DNA of 64,000 nt from Tridacna crocea (Eukaryota; Mollusca; Bivalvia; Cardiida; Cardiidae), in NCBI GenBank assembly GCA_943736015.1, contig OX031061.1, positions 64,672,192 to 64,736,191 of the forward strand, in the 5' to 3' direction. Numbering within the stretch: position 1 is the stretch's first letter; the number at the start of each line of letters is the position of its first letter. A program made the translations under genes and the position numbers. Under the pieces are notes generated by a model that saw only the letters and a program-made list of their open reading frames with translations, ran no database searches and was not told where the DNA came from. Of the stretch, positions 1 through 10,800 are shown in pieces.

Positions 1-792
1 TTTACATATTTACACATGTACCATTCAATCAATCATACTACACAGAACAAGACAAGTGCCATGTTTCATAATTTACAGACTTACACAATGTTCAATGTAT
101 CAAACTACACAAGACAATACAAGAGCCATCCATCCTGGTGTAGAGAACAAAACAAGAACTACCATACTGTCTATCTTCTCATGAAAGCACTTCTTGACAT
201 ATTCCATTTTGAAAAAAAAAAAAAAAAAATGGGGATAATAGTGAGATTACTGAAAATTTTTGTTTGTTCATCATAGTTTCCTGACAATTTTTCCAATTTA
301 ATATATGCCAAGTCCACATTATTCCAATCAGTAACATATAGAAAGGTTGATACAGAGAGTAGGAATAGAATAGAATGAATAGCATTTTAAGGCCCGTCAA
401 CAACTTAGGTCATACAGAGAGTAGGAATATGCCTCGTCAAAACCAGAGATCTATCTATTGTTGGCATTTATTAACTCTAGTAATAGGAAAACTATTATTT
501 CATATGTGTCGATTTTGAAAGCATTTTCAGATAAAAATTTAAATTTGGCTCCAGTGATGGAATACCGGTATGTACCGTTGAAAGATAGATCCTTGGTTAA
601 TTAAAGTTTAGTTAAATAATTCAAATTTGTCCAAATTATGCACCACAAGTAATATACAAAAGGGTTCAAATGACTTTGAGATCATTGGAAAAAGCAACTT
701 CTGGCAAAACATAGGATGTACAATGACCGGTCTGATCTTGTTATCTATTATGTTTACCAATTTGTGACACATGTTAATACCATGGTGATATT
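1..792. other. Unassigned left edge
   Basis: AT-rich with an 18-A run at about 212-229; no exon, RNA gene or known repeat recognised. Confidence 0.4.
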
Positions 793-1013
793 TTAACTCA
801 TTACCAAACAAAAATATTTCAGGCTTGTCCAAATCAAAAGCATTTGCAGACAACAAAATAAAAAGTGCATGAAAATTTCAAATTTGTATTGTGAAGGATA
901 GAAAACATTATAGGAAAAGGAGAAAATGCTGGTTACCAGCATTTTCTCCTTTTCCCACAATGTTTTCTAAAAGCTTCTTTCTCAGGACCGTCAAAAGTAG
1001 GGATTGCGTTTCT
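793..1013 (-). mobile_element. TTAA hairpin MITE copy (right end decayed)
   Basis: Family description, used for the entries below: about 228 bp, ends in TTAA with TIRs such as TTAACCCATTACCACACAAT, one end continuing CCCTACTTTTGACG (P end), the other GACAAAATTTTAGGCTTGTCC (Q end), and a central hairpin ACATTGTGGGAAAAGGAG / CTCCTTTTCCCACAATGT around GCTGGTTACCAGC. Plus strand means P end on the left. TTAA specificity and the CCC start suggest a piggyBac-type MITE. This copy has its Q end at 793-796 and lacks the distal TTAA. Confidence 0.85.
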
Positions 1014-1418
1014 GCTTTTCAGTTTATAAGTGCATGAAGGGTTACCTCCGTAATTGCAAATTTCATGAATATATTAACTTTAAAATTGTGACCATTATGA
1101 CAAGGTACATATGGAAGCATTTTGTCATCTTAATTTATGTCCATTTTACTCCTAAACCTGCCTTCAACAGTAAAATTTATTCATGATATTTGTTGGTCGC
1201 TTAAGATAGTAACTGCAACATAGATAAAAATTTCTTGTTATCTCAGGGTCGTACAATCCAGCGATTGTTTGGTAAAGGGCTAACACAATTTTAAAACATT
1301 TTCTTGCTCATATTGCAACAACAGCTTACTTGTTCATATATGTCTAGTGTTTAACCAGTGCTAGGTTAGGACCTTGAAGTGCCTTGCCTAAGAAAATTTG
1401 CATGAAAATCCCAGTGCT

Positions 1419-1654
1419 TTAACCCTTTACCCAACAACAACATTTTAGAAAAGTCTAAAATCAAAGCATTTGCAGTCAAAAAAATGAAATGTGGCTAAAA
1501 AAATAAAATTTGGTTTGGGAAGGGTAGAAAAAGAAAAACACTGTTGGAAAAGGAGAAAATGCTGGTTACCAGTATTTTCTCCTTTTTCCATAATGTTTTT
1601 AAAAGGTTTCTTTCTAAGGGTCGTTAAAAGTCGGAATTTGTGGTAAAGAGTTAA
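1419..1654 (-). mobile_element. TTAA hairpin MITE copy
   Basis: Both TTAA ends present (1419-1422, 1651-1654). The core has TTGGAAAAGGAG against CTCCTTTTTCCA. Confidence 0.85.
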
Positions 1655-1740
1655 ATTAGTCTCTTACACCTTGCCTCCAGGATACCAGTGCTACACTATA
1701 ACAGTATGCTACAGAGGACCGTTCTTTTGCATTTTGTGAT

Positions 1741-2100
1741 TAAAGGTGGGTATCTAGATTTTTCACATCTCACCAAATTAAAAGTATATATATATCACTG
1801 AAATTTATATGAAAAAAAAAAAACAATACAAATCATCAATAATTAAGAATAATAAAACTACAAAAAATTCTTTTTTTTTTTTTTGATGGGTGCTCCCTTA
1901 AAAGGCTACATACCCTCTACATGTTGTCAGTCAGTGTCAATCTTGGGCATAGTAAATCTATAATTTCTCTTATAGTCGGAAGGTTTTTGACTACTGGGGT
2001 TTTATGAATGAAAATTAAAAGGCTTTGGGAGTACAAATATGTTTTTTTTTGTATTTTGTAAAAATTTTGTTCCAAAATCTGAAAGGCCACCTTTAAACTT
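1741..2100 (+). repeat. Dispersed repeat C with AAAGGTGG termini (empty-site copy)
   Basis: Begins AAAGGTGGGTAT and ends GGCCACCTTTA, i.e. short inverted ends. A second copy lies at 18234-19000. The TTAA at 1898-1901 is unoccupied here but holds a MITE in the other copy. Confidence 0.7.
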
Positions 2101-2147
2101 AGGTCACTGCAACCTACAGTGAGGGTGGGTTATGAAACTAAAAGATA

Positions 2148-2375
2148 TTAACCCTTTCCCAAACAAGCCCTGGTTTTTACGTGTCTGCAGTGCAAGTCTT
2201 TTGAAAACACTGTGGGAAAAGGAGAAATTGCTCGTAACGAGCAATTTCTCCTTTTCCCACAGTGTTTTCAACCTTTCTGAAGAACTTTCTACCATTTTCA
2301 ATGAAGTTAAAATTGTTGTCTCCAAACTCTTTCTGTTTAGAAGAGTCTAAAATATGTTGTTTGGGAAAGGGTTAA
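2148..2375 (+). mobile_element. TTAA hairpin MITE copy, GCTCG-core variant
   Basis: 228 bp with TIR TTAACCCTTTCCCAAACA. The hairpin tip reads TTGCTCGTAACGAGCAA and the stem has CACTGTGGG paired with CCCACAGTG. Confidence 0.9.
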
Positions 2376-2482
2376 TTTCTGTACAAAACGAGACACAGGT
2401 TTGCATAATGAGGCAAAACGGATACTGCCTGAGGAGATTTCACACTGACATTATATTGATAAACAGTTAAAAGCATAACTTG

Positions 2483-2625
2483 TTTAACCCCTTTCATTCT
2501 TTAGCAAAAAATCCCATGTTTTAACAACTCAAAAACAAGAGGTAGGCCACCAGCATTTCCTCCTTTTCCCTCAATGTCTTTAAAGGCATTCTTCTTCAAG
2601 GTGTTTCAAATTCTGACACCTAAAT
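2483..2625 (+). mobile_element. Decayed TTAA MITE remnant
   Basis: TTAACCCCTTTCATTC followed by a degenerate P arm and CTCCTTTTCCCTCAATG; the second half is missing. Confidence 0.55.
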
Positions 2626-2670
2626 TAAGCACAGGGCCATAAGATTCTGGCCTTTTTAGGCAAGTGGCTG

Positions 2671-2908
2671 TTAACTCTATATACCAAATGATACAATTTT
2701 AGACTGGTCGAAATGGAAAGCATTTGCAGAGGGCAAAATAAATGTGACTAAAAAATTGAAATTAAATTTTGTTTTTGAAACAATACAAAACATTGTGGGA
2801 AAAGGAGAAAGTGCTGGTTACAAGCATTTTCTCCTTTTCCCTTAAAGTTTTCAAAAGCCTACTTCTTCAGAGTCATTAAAAGTCAGGATTGTGTGATAAT
2901 GGTTTTAA
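2671..2908 (-). mobile_element. TTAA hairpin MITE copy
   Basis: TTAA at both ends (2671-2674, 2905-2908); the hairpin stem has a few one-arm substitutions. Confidence 0.82.
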
Positions 2909-3099
2909 CATGATAATTTAATATCCAAAAGTAGGATCTGGAAAATTGAAGTGATGATTATTACGAACAGGTGGCTGTTTATGACAAATGTTCTATAACG
3001 CAGGGTTTAATGTCTGATATAAAAATTAAGGCACTATTTTGAGGTAAAATAAATATAAGAACAACAGACACAAACTCCCGTTCATTGTAAACTTTTGTC

Positions 3100-3301
3100 T
3101 TTTCCAAAAGACAATATTCTAGACTTGTCCAAGTTGGAATCTTTAATTTGTAGATAAAGAAACTAAGGGTGCTCTGAATGGCAATATCAATTCCCAATAG
3201 AATAGAAGGTGCTGTTGGAAAAGCAAAAAAGACTATAACCAGCATTTTTTCCCACAATGTTTTCTTCCAAAGGGCCAATAACTGTCAGTATTGTGTGTTA
3301 A
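3100..3301 (-). mobile_element. TTAA MITE copy, decayed, sharing its right TTAA
   Basis: Q-type arm (CTAGACTTGTCCAAG) and a shortened core; its P end finishes at TTAA 3298-3301, which is also the left end of the next copy. Confidence 0.65.
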
Positions 3302-3523
3302 CTCTTTAACGCACAATCCTGGGTTTTAGCGACCATAGAGCAAAAAGCTTTTGAAAATTTTAAGGGACAATAGAAAAATGCTGGTAACAAGCATTTTTTG
3401 CTTTTCTAACAATATTTGTATCCTTTCAAGCAAAACTCTTGTCATTTTAGCCACAATATACTTTGTTTGCAAGTACTTTTGATTCAGACAAGACTGAAAT
3501 TTTGTTGTTTGGTAAAGAGTTAA
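3298..3523 (+). mobile_element. TTAA hairpin MITE copy, chained on both sides
   Basis: Shares TTAA 3298-3301 with the preceding copy and 3520-3523 with the following one. The core is diverged (AAGCATTTTTTGCTTTTC). Confidence 0.8.
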
Positions 3524-3748
3524 CTCATTACCAAACGACAACATTTTAGGCTTGTCTAAATCGAAAGCATTTGCAGACGACAAAATAAAAGTGACTGAAA
3601 ATCTGAAATTTGTTTTGTGAAGGGTAGAAAACATTGTGGGTAAAGGAGAAAATGCTGGTTACCAGCATTTTCTCCTTTTCCCACAATGTTTTCTAAAGGC
3701 TTCTTTTTCAGGGGCGTCAAAAGTAGGGATTATGTGGTAATGGGTTAA
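3520..3748 (-). mobile_element. TTAA hairpin MITE copy, chained on the left
   Basis: 229 bp, well preserved, near-perfect hairpin. Begins at the TTAA that ends the previous copy. Confidence 0.9.
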
Positions 3749-3768
3749 ACCTGTAAAAAATCTAGGTC

Positions 3769-3988
3769 GTGACCCTTTACCAAACAATCCCTGATCTTAA
3801 CGACCCTTGGGTAGAAGCCTTTTGAACACATTGTGGGAAAAGGAGAAAATGCAAGTAATCAGCATTTTCTCCTTTTCCCTCTATGTTTCTACCCTGCTGG
3901 ATAAAATTTTTGAGTGTGTTTACTTTGTTGTCTGTAAGTGCTTTCAACTTGGACCAGTCTAAAATTTTGCCATTTGGTAAATGGTTAA
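3769..3988 (+). mobile_element. TTAA hairpin MITE copy, left TTAA mutated
   Basis: P end reads GTGACCCTTTACC; right TTAA at 3985-3988. Fourth member of the 3.1-4.0 kb cluster. Confidence 0.8.
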
Positions 3989-4037
3989 AAACATAATTAT
4001 GGGTGATAACAGCTTTATGTGATCATCCCATACTTTG

Positions 4038-4125
4038 AACCTCTATCAAAAAATCTTGCCTATAAACCTGGAAAACAAGGCCTTCCGAAAACATTGTGAG
4101 AAAAGGATAAATGCTGGCAAATCAT
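4038..4125 (+). mobile_element. Truncated TTAA MITE, first half
   Basis: P-like arm and CATTGTGAGAAAAGG, then unrelated sequence. Confidence 0.5.
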
Positions 4126-4294
4126 GCCATATGTATTGCATTTGTTGTCTGCCATTGATTTCACTATCCATAATTATAAAAACATTTGTTATCAGAAAAA
4201 AATCAGTTTTTTTTTTTTACATATCTAGAATACATAACTTTGACTTTTTAATCAATACCTCAAGGCATGGTTCATTCTATGTCATGCATCATGA

Positions 4295-4505
4295 TTTTAA
4301 CAACACCAAAGAAAGAAGCCAATTGAAAACGTTAAGGGGAACAGTAGAAGATGATAGGTAACAAGCAGTTTTCTCCTTTTACCATAATGTTTTCTACTCT
4401 ATCAAGCAGTTTTCTCCTTTTACCATAATGTTTTCTACTCTATCAAAAAAATATTCCATCATTTGAGTAAAATTGTATAACACATTTTCAAATACTTTCA
4501 ACTTG
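4295..4505 (+). mobile_element. Decayed TTAA MITE with 41-bp internal duplication
   Basis: The segment starting CAAGCAGTTTTCTCC (4362) is repeated exactly 41 bp later (4403). The TTAA ends are lost. Confidence 0.6.
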
Positions 4506-4659
4506 TGACCCGTCATACAAAAAGGGAATTTCAAAGGGAATTCCATACATCAAATAGATGAAAACCGATCAAAGATAGTACAGGTCAATTTAAGTTGATA
4601 GTTCAAAAATGATTATATAGTAAGGTAAAATGACAACTTTTGGTACAGAAATTATCCTA

Positions 4660-4740
4660 AAAGTGAAAAGTTTCAACCCTGGTCAGACTGCACAATTTGT
4701 GCAGTCTGACCCGTGTTGACACTTTTCACAGTTCCCAGGT
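4660..4740. repeat. Palindrome with CCCTGGTCAGACTGCAC arms
   Basis: AAAGTG..AACCCTGGTCAGACTGCACAA pairs with its inverse about 40 bp on, ending TTGACACTTTTCAC. A sibling is at 43268-43342. Confidence 0.7.
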
Positions 4741-4924
4741 GGTCCTTTTTTGTGTGACAAGTCACATATGAAAATATCTAAAATTTTGTCATTTGGTACG
4801 GAGTCAATCCAATGTTTATAAATTTATAATTGAATAATAGCTTGAGAGAAAATCATCCATTAGCCCTGTACCTGATAAGCCTATTTTTCAAACCCTTCTC
4901 GAGATAAGCGTGACTTGCTGACTG

Positions 4925-5010
4925 ATCATGGACAGTGCAGATCAAGATCAGACTGCACATTCATCACACTTCACTAAATGTACAGTCTGATCTTAGATCT
5001 ACACCATCCA
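4925..5010. repeat. Palindrome with GATCAGACTGCAC arms
   Basis: Arms GTGCAGATCAAGATCAGAC and CAGTCTGATCTTAGATCTAC. Siblings are near 8755, 29855, 32800, 42420, 45507, 50470 and 54971. Confidence 0.7.
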
Positions 5011-5285
5011 ATCAGAAGATGATTTTCTCCACAAAAAATAGTTTTGAAAAAGTAACATGCAGTTTTTTACCATTGGCTTGATAGACTCATCTGAGTTATA
5101 TTAGGGCGTTAAAAGCCTTGATAAATTTAGCTTTTAACTATTTTCAAAGGCCTTTTTTGTCAAGGTTAGTAAAACACCTGTAAGGCCCTATTTTACTAAG
5201 GTAGTTGCGAACAAAATTTGCATATGTTTTACCTAACTATAGTATAGTGGAATAAATCTTCTACCAGAGACATAACTAGCATGAT
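5011..5285. other. Unassigned spacer
   Basis: AT-rich sequence upstream of the next MITE; no coding signal, and apart from a short inverted motif (TTAGGGCGTTAAAAG / TAAGGCCCTA) I see nothing further. Confidence 0.4.
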
Positions 5286-5513
5286 TATTCCTTTACCACA
5301 CAACGAAATTTTACGCTCGGCCGAATTGAAAGTATTTGCTGATAAAAGTTTCTGTGTGGCTCATATCAATTTATTTTTCTTTGATAGGGCAGAAAACATT
5401 GTGAGAAAAGGAGAAAATGCTGGTAACCAGTATTTTCTCCTTTTCCCACAATGTTTTCAAAAGCTTTCTTTCTCAGGGGCCTTAAAAGTCGTTATTGTGT
5501 GGTAAAGGGTTAT
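5286..5513 (-). mobile_element. TTAA hairpin MITE copy, both TTAA ends mutated
   Basis: Well-formed core; ends read ATTCCTTTACC and GGTAAAGGGTTATT. Confidence 0.82.
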
Positions 5514-5758
5514 TTCAGAAAATTTCGCTATATATCAAAGTTTCCTCCAAATAATCTTTTTTTTGATTTTATTTAGAAAAAAAACTTCCAGGAAATGTTT
5601 ATTTATCGCAACAGTTTTCTAGAAAATAATTATGATGGTTATCTTGTATCTCAAAGCAGATTAATACCACTATACTAGTTACGTAAACTTACACAAATTT
5701 TGTTCCTAACTATTACTCAAATAAATTGACCTGAAATTGACCTTTATGCAAATAATAA

Positions 5759-5831
5759 TTAACCCATTACCATACAATCCCTACTTTTGACGACCCTGAG
5801 AGAGAGGCCTTTAGAAAACATTGTGGGAAAA
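5759..5831 (+). mobile_element. TTAA MITE, P half only
   Basis: TTAACCCATTACCATACAAT through CATTGTGGGAAAAA, then truncated within the hairpin. Confidence 0.75.
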
Positions 5832-6134
5832 ACCTGTAATGTATTAACAATTCAGACAAACAAAACAGTGTTTATTTCAGGTATTTTAGGTATTCTCTGA
5901 AGACACGATAAATCTATTTGCTGCACAGAGAGTTGAAAAGCATGCACATAGTTCTGCATGCAGACGACATTAACTGAAAATAAGTTTGGACAATAATTCA
6001 AGCCTGTTTGATATATATGATAATAGAGGTCATTTATTTCCTGTCAATTTGTTCAAGTATTACCTTAGTAAAACAGGGCCCAGATCATGTTGAAATGAGT
6101 TGATAAAATGAGCCATGGTTCGATAAAAGTTGAC

Positions 6135-6364
6135 TTAACCCTTTCCCAAACGACAAACTCCTGGACTAGACCAAATTGAAAGCATTTGCAGACGACAATT
6201 CAACTCTTGCTAAAAAGATGATTTCTGTCTATGATAGGGTAGAAAACATCGTGGGAAAAGGAGAAAATGCTGGTTACCAGCATTTTCTCCTTTTCCCACT
6301 ATGTTTTCAGAAGGCTACTATTCCAAACCCGTAAAAAACCAGAGATGGTTTGGGAAAAGGTTGA
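6135..6364 (-). mobile_element. TTAA hairpin MITE copy, CCCTTTCCC-end variant
   Basis: Left TTAA 6135-6138; right end TTGA (6361-6364). The stem carries ATCGTGGG against CCCACTAT. Confidence 0.88.
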
Positions 6365-6565
6365 TACATTTCCACAGTGCATTGTTTCAAGTGAATAATC
6401 ACATAGTAAGGGATTCATAAAACCCTCGTAGGAAGAAAAACACTGACTAAATCAGGAGGTAAACTAGTCCTTTGTCATGCTGAAAAATTCACAAACGGCA
6501 AAATGTTTTGGCCCAAGTCAGACTGCACAGACTGCTGACATGAATCAACACTTCTTATAAATATA

Positions 6566-6794
6566 TTAACCCATTACCACACAATCTCTACTTTTGATGC
6601 TCCTGAAAAAGAAGCCTTTAGAAAACATTGTGGGAAAAGGAGAAAATGCTGGTAACCAGCATTTTCTCCTTTTCCCACAATGTTTTCTACCCTTCACAAA
6701 ACAATTTTCAAATTTTCAGTCATTTTTATTTTGTCGTCTGCAAATGCTTTCGATTTCGACAAACCTAAAATTTTGTCATTTGGTAATGAGTTAA
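6566..6794 (+). mobile_element. TTAA hairpin MITE copy
   Basis: 229 bp, intact ends, near-perfect hairpin. Confidence 0.92.
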
Positions 6795-7149
6795 GACCCC
6801 TTTTCAAAACACATGGCTAAAATGTAATCATATGAAATACCTGATATGACTAGACTACAGATATATCTGTGCATTATGGAGTCAATTTGATTTTACATAA
6901 TTGCAATAACACAATGTGACAAGACATATACAGCAGATCAACCATTAAGTTTTTCTTTTTAAAAAAAAAAAAGACATCTGAAAAATAAAATCTGTAAACA
7001 TTAGGCCAAAAAGTATGTGGTAAAAATATCTTAAAATCTAGCGAAAAAAAAAAGAAAATCATTAAAAAACACAACCTGTATAAAACACAACCAGTGTTAA
7101 ACTTATCTTCATTTTAATTTGAACCTACATGTACTACCACAAAATTGTG
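6795..7149. other. Unassigned AT-rich spacer
   Basis: A-runs and low-complexity sequence; no repeat family or coding exon recognised. Confidence 0.4.
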
Positions 7150-7306
7150 AACACTACTTTTGAAAACATTGTGGGGAAAGGTGAAAATGCTGGTAACCAG
7201 CATTTTCTCCTTTTCTCACAATGTTTTATACCCTTTCAAATACATATCCTATCATTTGAACCATATCTGATTTATAGTGTAAATTCTTCAATTTAGAGTG
7301 GTCGAA
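7150..7306 (+). mobile_element. TTAA MITE remnant, distal part possibly displaced
   Basis: Hairpin and part of the Q arm are present up to AGAGTGGTCGAAGG. A Q-end-like piece ending CAAAGGGTTAA is found at 7540-7599, so about 230 bp may have been inserted between. Confidence 0.6.
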
Positions 7307-7539
7307 GGGAAGGAAAGTTTCTTTTTTTAATGCTTATGAGTTATGCATATTGTGGTAATCTTTTTACTTTAAGATTTTACATCTTTTACAGATCAAGATC
7401 AGGCTGTAAAATACCTAGTGTAAATGCTTGACAGTGTTTCACCTACAAAGGATTAGAAGGATCCCAAAATTCCAGCCCCATCCTTCTTACAAACCCTCAA
7501 CCCGAATATTTTGCAGGCCATTGCCCACTCCCCCCCCAC

Positions 7540-7599
7540 CCCTTGCAAATGCCCTCAGGCTAGCATAGTCTAAAATTTCTTCATCTGGCAAAGGGTTAA
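7540..7599 (+). mobile_element. Q-end fragment of a TTAA MITE next to claudin-like exon 4
   Basis: GCAAATGCCCTCAGG..TAGTCTAAAATTTC..GGCAAAGGGTTAA, ending 15 bp beyond the stop codon of the minus-strand claudin-like gene. Confidence 0.6.
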
Positions 7600-7613
7600 C
7601 AAAAAGTCCTGTT

Positions 7614-7813
7614 TTACATATAATAATCATCTTTCCGTCGCATACAGAAGTACATTAAGGAGGATATTAGAGCCATTACGGAGGCTCCCACAGCTACCCA
7701 GAAACTCCAGCCGAACAATGGACAATCAGCACACTCTGTCGTCACGACCGCAGCTTTGTGGTCCAAATACGCTTTAGCTCCAAAAACGCACACCGACACT
7801 GCAAGTAACAGAA
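7614..7813 (-). CDS. Claudin-like gene, exon 4 (terminal)
   Basis: Encodes the rest of helix 3, the second extracellular loop with C175 and C178, helix 4 and a nine-residue tail, then TAA at 7616-7614. The acceptor is CTTTTCAG. A second AG 15 nt inside would drop five residues of helix 3, so the upstream AG is preferred. Confidence 0.87.
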
Positions 7814-10800
7814 CTGAAAAGAGACAAAAACAAAATACAAATTAACCTCTTACCCCCTAACTCATTACCACACAATCCCTACTTTTGACGACCCTGTGAA
7901 AGAAGCCTTTAGAAAACATTGTGGGAAAAGCAGAAAATGCTGGTAACCAGCATTTTCTCCTTTTCCCACAATACAGTGTATTTTCTACCCTTCACAAAAC
8001 AAATTTCAAATTTTCAGTCACTTTTATTTTGTCATCTGCAAATGCTTTCGATTTGGACAAGCCAAAAAATTTGTCGTTTGGTAAAGAGATAGTCTAGAGT
8101 TTTTAATGACCATTGATGAAAAGCCTTTGCAAAACATTGTTGGGAAAAGGAAAAAAAATGCTGGTGATGCTTCTAACATCTGTCGAGATGTAACTATTAA
8201 ACAGAATGTTTTCACTATTAAAAATTACACTCTAAGGCTATTGCCCTTTTCAAGAGGTAGAAACACTTTGAAAGTGAAATATTGAACATTAGTGTTATTT
8301 TTCATAGTGTTATAATTATTCCGTAAGGAATTAAAATGTTTTCAAATTCACAAAAAATGTTGTGAGTTAACGATGGTAACATCAGCTGCTTCAGCATCAA
8401 AAGTGCATGCGGCATTCACATTTGAAACATTTTCTTAAAAAAAAAAATGAAAATGTCAAAGCTTTAACCAGTTTCAAGTCACTCTACCTTGGTTGCTAAA
8501 GAAAGCAAACTTTTTGATATACAACAGAAGAAGACAATGACAAAATTTGTCATTTACTTGACATAATGTTAAGGTATGATCTCTGAAAGTGTTGTGTGAA
8601 TTGAAATTGAATGTAAAACAAAGATTTTCTGCAAAAACTCCGCAAATTTATAGAACAGCCTTTGTCCATGCTGCCAAAAGTAGGAAAGCTGCCCATCAAA
8701 CTTTACATGTATGTTAACCCTCTGGCTGCAAAGCTTGACTCAATGACTTGTCAAACAGAGTAGATTAAGGTCAGACTGCACATAATGTGCAATCTGATCT
8801 TGGATCTACACTGTTCACTAAGAAGATATTATAATTCCCCACAATATACTTTTGCAAAAGCAATACTTGGGTTTGAACAATGATACTGGACCCTTCATTT
8901 AACCCATTTCCACACAATCCCTACTTTTGACGCCCCTGAGAAAAAAGCCTTTTGAAAACACTGTGGGAAAAGGAGAAAATGCTGGTAACCAGCATTTTCT
9001 CCTTTTCCCACAGTGTTTTCTACCCTTCCCAGAACAAATTTCAATTTTTCAGTCACCTTTATTTTGTCGTCTGCAAATTCTTTCAATTTGGACCAGTTTA
9101 AATTTTTCTCGTGTGGTAATGGGTTAACCCTTTACAAGACAACAAAATTTTACACCGGTCCAAATTAAGAGCATTTGCAGATTACAATTTCCATGTGGCT
9201 CAAATGGGGAAGTCTTTCTTTGATAAGGTAGAAAACATTGTGGGAAATAGAGAAAATGCTGGTAACCAGCATTTCTCTCCTTTTCCCACAATGTTTTCAA
9301 AAGGCTTCTTTCTAGGGGTCATAAAAAGTCGAGGTTGTGTGTCAACGAGTTAAAGGAACCGGACCCACCCCCAGCTCTGTTGTGGGAGAATTTTTTTATC
9401 CTACTTTTTCTATGATTTAAAACTCGAGTTTCTTTTGGCCCATCAAAAAAATATCTGTGTTAATGAGATCCCAACCCAACCTTGAAAATGTTGCCGACTC
9501 TAAACTTTTTATGCTAAAATTAAAGAAAAAAAAAAAAACGGTCGGTGAAATTTTGGTACACGGTCCACGTAAAGAGTTTCAGTGACAAAAAAAAAAGAAT
9601 CCTTACCTACAGCATCTCGGACAGAAGCCTAAAACAGATATTTTTCTTTTGTTAGGCCATGGTAAACCATAAAAGTCTATTTGTCAGTGCTGTTTGGATG
9701 TATACTTACATGTTAGGTTAGCCAGTGCCCCTGCTGCCATGTTTGGATTGCAGCTCTTACATTCACAACACAAGGAGAATAGACCAATCAGAAGAGACAG
9801 CATTGTTGTAGCTATGGCTATAGACATCAGGATCTGCACTGCTTTGAACCAATCTGAAATTATAGAACAGAGCAAAATTTTTTGTATATTTGTATAATTT
9901 CTCGATGAACAACATCACTGGTGATGATAAATATGGCATTATCAGTTTATCAATAGTGACGATTTAGTTTTAGAGTCTTTGCTGGAACTACATTTTTCAT
10001 TTTTTCCTATACTGCTCCATTCAGCATACCTCGTTTGATGGGAGCCATCATATCCCTCACCTGTAACTGGTGGATTGATATGTGTCAGATCGATACATTC
10101 ATCGCCTGGAAATAAGCCCTTTTACCATTCTGAAAATTGTCAGGCTCCTCTTACAAAAGAAAACTTGAGTTTCAATTTTCTATCAAAATCTTTCTAACTA
10201 TATTTCAGTAGACAAACAGTTAGCACATTTATTTTTTAACACGGTTTATCAATCGAATTGAAGTTTTCACCGACAAACAGACAGATGTGAATAACTTCAT
10301 AAAGGTTGTTTATGTTGTTGCTAAATGACTCTCTGAGTGACCAAACATAAACCATGGACCTGCTTCCTGGGAACTACACCAGGATTCACGCCGAATGTGT
10401 GGGCCAATTAAAAATCCCAAAGGTGATGTCTACAGTGACCTCCTCCCGGGTATCAAACTTGATTAAGATTTTGGTTAGATGCAGACTCATTAATCCTTTA
10501 CCTAATATGCCAATTTGAGGCTCTTCCATTTTAGCAGCAAATAAAGATATAATGCCAGAAATATGGACAAACGAGGACACAAATATCTGATTGAGTGGAA
10601 AACATTGTGGGAAAAGGAGAAATTGCTCGTCTCGAGCAATTTCTCCTTTTCCCACAATGTTTTCGAAGCTGTCTTTTGTTGATGCGTCAAAATGAGTACC
10701 TATGGAGTAAAGGGTTAATTCCCTGGGTCAACAAGCCCTTTTGAAAACATTGTTGCCAAAGAAGAAAATGCTGAAAATCAGCATTTTCTCCTTTTCCAAC

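Noticed and set aside
8927..9127. Recurrent 60-70-residue open frames containing a GKGENAGNQHFLLFPQCF-like phrase (also 6594, 10822, 13624, 23135, 27375, 40088)
   Set aside because: They are translations of the TTAA MITE hairpin in either orientation; no codon or splice signal.
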